A stretch of 9,125 nucleotides of DNA. Source: CAYWLI01 sp964519535 (GTDB taxonomy: Bacteria > Desulfobacterota > B13-G15 > RBG-16-54-18). The notes beneath the pieces are model-generated. The model saw only the letters and a program-made list of their open reading frames with translations. It was not told the origin of the DNA and made no database searches. A program made the position numbers and the translations under genes. Of the stretch, positions 5,340 through 9,125 are shown piece by piece; the first letter of the stretch is position 1, and each line of letters opens with the position of its first letter. Where the stretch lies: NCBI GenBank assembly GCA_964519535.1, contig CAZFIR010000021.1:1-9125 (forward strand), in the 5' to 3' direction.

Positions 5340-6221
5340 ATGAAGAGAGGATTGATTATCTTGTTGATCTTCATGTTGTCCATCTCTCTGAGTCTTGGGG
5401 GATGCAGTCGGGGGCCTTCACGTACCATTGTGGCGGAGATAAATGGGCAGCGGATCACGGTGCAAGATGTCCATGAAGAGCTGGCAAGGGTACCTGCGGA
5501 TATGCGTGCCGTCTACGAGCAGAACCCTGGGGAGGTCCTTGACCGTTTGATCTCCTTGACGCTGCTGCTCCAAGAAGCCAAGCGCACGGGGCTGGTGGAT
5601 TCTGCAGATTTGAGGGGCCTCGATAAGCCACAAGTTCAGGAGGGCATTCGGCGTCTTTTGGAGATGGAGGTTCAGGGTGCGGCCGAGGTCACGGACCAGG
5701 AGGTGGCAGCCTTCTACCGGCAGTACCGGGACCAGATGCAGGGAAAATCCCTCTCCGATGTCCGCGAGGCAATCCGCGGCATGATCCTTGAGCAGAAACA
5801 GCAACAAAGGATCAACGATTTGGTGGCGAGGTTGCGCACTCAAGCCGCCATCACGGCATACCCTGAGCGGCTCCCCCAGCCACCCCAGCCGCCCCTAGAG
5901 GCCTCAACGGCGGACGACTTCCGTGCGGACCTGCAAAGCGGGCGTCCCACAATAGCCGATTTCGGATCGAACCGCTGCATACCATGCATCCGCCTCAGGC
6001 CTGTACTGCGGGCGCTGAAGGATGCCCACGGTGATCGCATCAATGTGGTATTCATGGAGGTCAACGACAACCGGGACCTGGCTCTACGATATCAGGTGCA
6101 ACTGGTCCCCACCGTGATCTTTTTCGACGCGAAGGGTCACGAGGTGCAGCGGAAGATGGGATTTATGGACCGCAATGCCATAGAGAAGATCTTGTACGAC
6201 CTCAAGTTCTTGGGAGGATAG
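5340..6221 (+). CDS. Lipoprotein with SurA-like N domain fused to thioredoxin domain
   Basis: The 293-residue product starts with a lipoprotein signal (MKRG, a hydrophobic core, then LSLGGC with C22 as the lipidated residue), so it should be anchored to the periplasmic face of a membrane. After it, 'IVAEINGQRITVQDVHEEL' through 'LDRLISLTLLLQEAKRTGL' is a SurA/PpiD-type N-terminal chaperone segment, and residues about 115-180 are the helical tail. No PPIase domain follows. Instead, after a Pro-rich linker (QPPQPP), comes a thioredoxin domain with redox motif CIPC (C213, C216) and a 'VQLVPTVIFFD' cis-proline strand. It is likely reduced by the CcdA protein encoded 1 base downstream. I prefer ATG 5340 (GGAG at 5328-5331) because it makes a standard signal peptide; ATG 5316 (upstream GGGAAGGG) would add eight residues and is also possible. 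Confidence 0.85.
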   Translation: MKRGLIILLIFMLSISLSLGGCSRGPSRTIVAEINGQRITVQDVHEELARVPADMRAVYEQNPGEVLDRLISLTLLLQEAKRTGLVDSADLRGLDKPQVQEGIRRLLEMEVQGAAEVTDQEVAAFYRQYRDQMQGKSLSDVREAIRGMILEQKQQQRINDLVARLRTQAAITAYPERLPQPPQPPLEASTADDFRADLQSGRPTIADFGSNRCIPCIRLRPVLRALKDAHGDRINVVFMEVNDNRDLALRYQVQLVPTVIFFDAKGHEVQRKMGFMDRNAIEKILYDLKFLGG

Positions 6222-6222
6222 G

Positions 6223-6915
6223 ATGGACGCCTTGCTGGCAGGACTGGTTCGGCTTGTGGAGACGAACCCATGGATCGCGCCGTTCGCATCATTTCTCGGA
6301 GGTCTCCTCACCGCCTCCAACCCGTGTGTGTTGGTCATGATTCCGCTCGCTATGGCCTATGTGGGGGGGTATGACAAGTCCCTGAACTGGCGATATAGCC
6401 TTTTTCTCTCCCTGGTCTTTGTCGTCGGCCTGAGCATGACCTTTACGGTCCTGGGGGTCATTGCCGCCTCTATGGGGAGTCTCCTTGGTGATGTGGGAAA
6501 CTTCTGGGCGTATGCCGTAGCAGGGGTGTGTCTCGTTATGGGTCTTCATCTCTTGGGGGTATTGAACCTTGAAGTTCCCCTGCCGAATCTATTGAGGTCC
6601 CCCAAGAGGGGCGTACTCGGCGCCCTTCTGCTGGGGCTTTTGTTCGGTGTGGTCTCAACGCCCTGTGCCACCCCTATCCTGGCGGTCCTGTTGGTATATA
6701 TTGCCTCTAAGGGGAGCTACGCCTATGGGGCCTTGCTTCTTTTTTTCTACGCACTCGGTCACTGTTTCTTCATCGTGCTCGCCGGGACTTCCATGGGCAT
6801 GGCGAAGGCACTCCTCGAATCACGGGGCCTCCAGAAGGCAAGCCTCGTGCTGCAAAAGGCAGCCGGGGTCGTCATCATCCTGGTCGGACTCTTATTTCTC
6901 GGGAGCAGCCTATGA
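6223..6915 (+). CDS. ccdA: CcdA/DsbD-type transmembrane thiol electron transporter
   Basis: This 230-residue membrane protein has about six spans and the two hallmark motifs of the CcdA/DsbD-beta family: 'SNPCVLVMIP' with C35 in the first span and 'STPCATPILAVLL' with C148 in the fourth. These two cysteines carry electrons from cytoplasmic thioredoxin across the membrane by disulfide exchange. G-x-x-x-T and 'ALGHCFFIVLAG' in span 5 are also typical. Its length matches stand-alone CcdA. GGGAGGA just before the ATG, inside the preceding gene's end, sets the start, and one base separates the two genes, so they are co-translated. Likely partners are the CIPC thioredoxin lipoprotein outside and, inside, a thioredoxin such as the UxxC protein encoded upstream. 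That second link is inference. Confidence 0.92.
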   Translation: MDALLAGLVRLVETNPWIAPFASFLGGLLTASNPCVLVMIPLAMAYVGGYDKSLNWRYSLFLSLVFVVGLSMTFTVLGVIAASMGSLLGDVGNFWAYAVAGVCLVMGLHLLGVLNLEVPLPNLLRSPKRGVLGALLLGLLFGVVSTPCATPILAVLLVYIASKGSYAYGALLLFFYALGHCFFIVLAGTSMGMAKALLESRGLQKASLVLQKAAGVVIILVGLLFLGSSL

Positions 6916-6972
6916 ATGCTGAACGTCAACAGGCAAAGGAGCGTATGATGCAACGCAGACATTGACCTATGT

Positions 6973-7051
6973 ACTCCACGACGATACTGTCGATAGGAGT
7001 GATCCTGTACGAAAACACGCCAACATGCCTCCGCGCGGAAGCGCGGGGAGG
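6973..7051. terminator. Two hairpins in the convergent intergenic region
   Basis: Between ccdA (ending 6915) and the minus-strand glycosyltransferase (ending 7058) are two stem-loops. The first pairs ACTCC (6973-6977) with GGAGT (6996-7000) and CGAC (6979-6982) with GTCG (6989-6992). The second pairs CCTCC-GCGC (7028-7036) with GCGC-(GG)-GGAGG (7041-7051) around a GGAA tetraloop. Neither has a clear U-tract on either strand, so they may be bidirectional mRNA 3'-end structures instead of intrinsic terminators. Confidence 0.4.
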
Positions 7052-7057
7052 TTCACT

Positions 7058-8665
7058 CTAATAATTGGAGGGTCTGTTACTGATCACGACCAGGTGTCTA
7101 TGCCCCACACGACCACGCGCAACGTCATAGATCCGGAGAGTCGGGTCTTGCTTGAGCGTGTTGTACGCCTTTTCCTGTAAGATACAGAATACCCTTCCCG
7201 ATGAGCGGAGGAATGCTTTGAGCGCCTCCTCGTCCTCGAAACGTATCATTCGATTATAGCCGGTATAGTAGTTATAATCGGCCCCCTCGATCCCGTAGAC
7301 CCCCAGTTGATCGTCAGGTCCCATCATTTTGACCACTGTCTGGGACAGGGGACGGGCCGATTTATAGCGGTTTATCTCCGGGAAGACGCGGAAGACCCCA
7401 TAAAGACTAAAGATGAACATCATGGCGACGATAATAAAGAAGGTGAGGGCCTTTCGATTTGAGCGATAGCTGAAAAAGGCAAGAAGGCTTCCCCCTCCGA
7501 ATATCGCAGCGGTGCTCAAACCGATCTCGAGGGCATTGGAGAGGTAACGATGGCCGAATTTGGGGGCCATAAAGGGTGCTGCAGCCCCCGTAACAAAGAG
7601 TACGCAAAGGAGGAGCAAAAGGGGCCAGGAGAGAAGCCTCGGGTCTCCCTCTTTTTTGCTCCCCACGTCGGCCCAGAACTTGCCGACCATGAGGGCAGCC
7701 GCGGGATAGATTGGCAGGATATAGAGCTCCCTCTTTGCCTGGGCAAGGGAGAAAAAGAGAAAGATTGATGCAAACCACAAGAGGAGAAAGATCATCTCTT
7801 TTTTCTCCTTTGCCTTCAGACCATAGATAATGGCGGAGGGCACGAAGATGGTCCAGGGGAGAAAATCAGCGGGGAAGTTCCAGAGATAGTAAAAGAAGGG
7901 CTCCCGGTGGCCAAAGGTCACAAAGAATGTCGAGGCGGTCTTTTGAAAGAGCAGGCCGAGTAGGTAATCCTCCCCTCCTTTGAGATAGGCGAGGTAAAGC
8001 CATCCACCGATCATGGCCACAAAGAGGGCTATTCCCGGTAGATGCGCTGGATCAACAAAAAATTTAAGCCTCCTTTGCCAGAGGAAGTATCCGCCGACGG
8101 CGAAAAAGGGTACGATCAGCGCCGGGTAGAGCTTCGTGAAAAACCCCAGGGCCATCGCACCATAGGCAAAGAGATAGTACAGGGGGCGCCATCGCTGCTG
8201 CTGATATCCAACGTAAAACAAAAGGATGGCAAGGGTCGTGAAGAAGGTAAGGGTGATATCGAGGTCCGCCCGCCTCGCGAGCCAAAAGAACTCCCCGCTG
8301 GTGGCGAGCACAAGGGCGGCGAAAAAACCCACCCGTTCGTCAAAGAGCCTTTTGCCGAAGAAAAAGACCAGGATGAGGGTAAGGAGCCCGAAAAAGGCCG
8401 AGGGGAGGCGGGAGGCAGTCTCATTCATTCCTCCGAGCCCCTTTGCCGCCCCGGCGATCAACCAGAACAAGAAAGGGGGTTTGTCATAGTATACAGCGCT
8501 GTTCAGGTGCGGGATAATCCATCCCTCTCCCTGCAGCATTTCCTTGGCCACCTGGGCATAACGGGGTTCGTCAGGGTTCCACAGGTTCCAGCCACCTAGA
8601 TAAGAGAAGAAAAGGACCCCCCCAAATATAGCGAGGATGATAATATACAGCGTTGTCTTCTTCAT
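7058..8665 (-). CDS. ArnT/PMT-like (GT39/GT83) polyprenyl-phosphate-sugar glycosyltransferase
   Basis: The 535-residue polytopic membrane enzyme is of the PMT/ArnT type (E. coli ArnT is about 550 residues). After one N-terminal span, the periplasmic loop has 'LWNPDEPRYAQVAKEM' with D32-E33, the family's catalytic/metal-binding acidic motif, then 'YYDKPPFLFWL' (D61, K62). 'RRADLDITLTFFTTLAILLFY' follows, the usual second conserved loop. About a dozen hydrophobic segments come next, and a soluble C-terminal tail of about 100 residues. Such enzymes move a sugar from a polyprenyl-phosphate donor to lipid A, protein or another envelope acceptor at the outer face of the inner membrane; the acceptor here is unknown. 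I chose ATG 8665 because GGAGGG (8677-8672) lies 6 bases upstream and it gives a clean signal-anchor; an ATG at 8683 would add MHGGLL. It is encoded 33 bases after the DedA gene. Confidence 0.9.
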   Translation of the reverse strand: MKKTTLYIIILAIFGGVLFFSYLGGWNLWNPDEPRYAQVAKEMLQGEGWIIPHLNSAVYYDKPPFLFWLIAGAAKGLGGMNETASRLPSAFFGLLTLILVFFFGKRLFDERVGFFAALVLATSGEFFWLARRADLDITLTFFTTLAILLFYVGYQQQRWRPLYYLFAYGAMALGFFTKLYPALIVPFFAVGGYFLWQRRLKFFVDPAHLPGIALFVAMIGGWLYLAYLKGGEDYLLGLLFQKTASTFFVTFGHREPFFYYLWNFPADFLPWTIFVPSAIIYGLKAKEKKEMIFLLLWFASIFLFFSLAQAKRELYILPIYPAAALMVGKFWADVGSKKEGDPRLLSWPLLLLLCVLFVTGAAAPFMAPKFGHRYLSNALEIGLSTAAIFGGGSLLAFFSYRSNRKALTFFIIVAMMFIFSLYGVFRVFPEINRYKSARPLSQTVVKMMGPDDQLGVYGIEGADYNYYTGYNRMIRFEDEEALKAFLRSSGRVFCILQEKAYNTLKQDPTLRIYDVARGRVGHRHLVVISNRPSNY

Positions 8666-8698
8666 CAGCAACCCTCCATGCATAAATTGAAGAAATCA

Positions 8699-9125
8699 CT
8701 AACCACCTTTTCGCCGGCCATAGAGTCGCACCGTGAGGTAAAGGAGGACTATCAGGAAACTCAAAACCACTGCAACGATCACTATGCGGTGTAGATAGGC
8801 TGCTACAATCTCTTGATTATTCCCCACCCAGTAACCCACTAAGGCCAGGGTTGCCACCCAGATTCCAGCCCCCAACCCTGTAAATAGACAAAACAAGGCC
8901 AGGTTCATCCTCGTCACCCCGGCGGGAAGGGAGATATATTGGCGGATTCCTGGCAAAAGCCTCCCCACAAAGGTGGTGATATGGCCATGTACATCGAAGA
9001 AACGCTCTGCCTTATCGAGGGATCTCTTGCTGATCAATAGATAGCGCCCATACCTCTCGAAGAAGGGTCTGCCAAGTTTCAAGGCTATCCAGTAGTTGAA
9101 GAGTGAGCCTAATAGGCTTCCCAAT
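8699..9125 (-). CDS. DedA-family membrane protein, 5'-partial
   Basis: The last 141 residues or so of a DedA/SNARE-associated-fold protein are present; the beginning lies outside the window. The frame is open at 9125, and the first complete codon (TTG at 9124) is internal, not a start. 'GSLLGSLFNYWIALKLGRPF' matches the family's re-entrant region with (E/G)xxxG-D/N-xxxYxxG. 'FFDVHGHITTFVGRLLPGIRQYISLPAGVTRMN' holds the family's F-x-G-R-x-x-P-x-x-R and AG-x-x-x-M signature, in which the arginines are required for function in E. coli DedA proteins. Two hydrophobic spans follow ('GAGIWVATLALVGYWVG' and about 112-132), and the protein ends in basic RLYGRRKGG. DedA proteins act as membrane lipid (undecaprenyl phosphate or phospholipid) transporters. 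The gene is first of a two-gene unit with the ArnT-like glycosyltransferase, which fits recycling of a polyprenyl carrier. Confidence 0.9.
   Translation of the reverse strand, partial: LGSLLGSLFNYWIALKLGRPFFERYGRYLLISKRSLDKAERFFDVHGHITTFVGRLLPGIRQYISLPAGVTRMNLALFCLFTGLGAGIWVATLALVGYWVGNNQEIVAAYLHRIVIVAVVLSFLIVLLYLTVRLYGRRKGG

Noticed and set aside
8042..8599. Plus-strand ORF of 185 codons
   Set aside because: Antisense to the ArnT-like gene; highly charged, low-complexity translation typical of the reverse of a membrane protein.

Overview
This window looks like chromosomal DNA of an anaerobic bacterium with sulfur-linked energy metabolism. Desulfobacterota or a similar lineage is likely, but this is inferred from gene content only. 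The main clues are a DsrE-like protein beside TusA, a DsrMK/HdrED-like membrane and iron-sulfur pair, and a probable UGA-encoded selenocysteine. No rRNA, tRNA, CRISPR array or transposase is visible.

Layout. Positions 1-1064 (minus) hold a radical SAM/SPASM gene whose 3' end runs off the left edge; its frame is open to base 1. Its start overlaps a 52-codon remnant of a ketopantoate-reductase-like gene (1210-1052, minus), and a good sigma-70-type promoter sits just upstream (1288-1259, minus). An AT-rich region (about 1240-1503) separates this from a rightward cluster: a MarR-type regulator that appears leaderless (1504-1983), a DsrE-like protein (2036-2560), TusA (2589-2831), a NarI/DsrM/HdrE-like cytochrome b (2895-3605) and an HdrD/DsrK-like protein (3608-4864). 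A perfect hairpin separates tusA from the cytochrome gene.

The stretch 4865-5315 looks empty but is not. It encodes a small thioredoxin-fold protein (about 77 residues) in which the first cysteine codon of the CxxC motif is TGA, followed at the right distance by a bacterial SECIS-like hairpin with a G-containing loop. A +1 frameshift after codon 5 also interrupts it. A new promoter (5217-5244) then serves a lipoprotein that joins a SurA-like N-terminal domain to a thioredoxin domain (5340-6221), and a CcdA-type electron transporter (6223-6915). After a convergent intergenic region with two hairpins come two minus-strand genes: an ArnT/PMT-like glycosyltransferase (8665-7058) and a DedA-family membrane protein (from 9125, 5' end outside the window, to 8699).

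How the genes may work together (inference). DsrE and TusA pass sulfane sulfur as persulfide. The HdrED/DsrMK-like pair couples membrane quinone to thiol/disulfide or persulfide chemistry at a CCG-type iron-sulfur site. The selenothioredoxin, CcdA and the thioredoxin lipoprotein form a second thiol-redox chain that reaches across the membrane. The MarR protein, with three cysteines in its N-terminal half, is placed to sense the redox or sulfur state and control the cluster. The two rightmost genes belong to envelope biogenesis and look unrelated.
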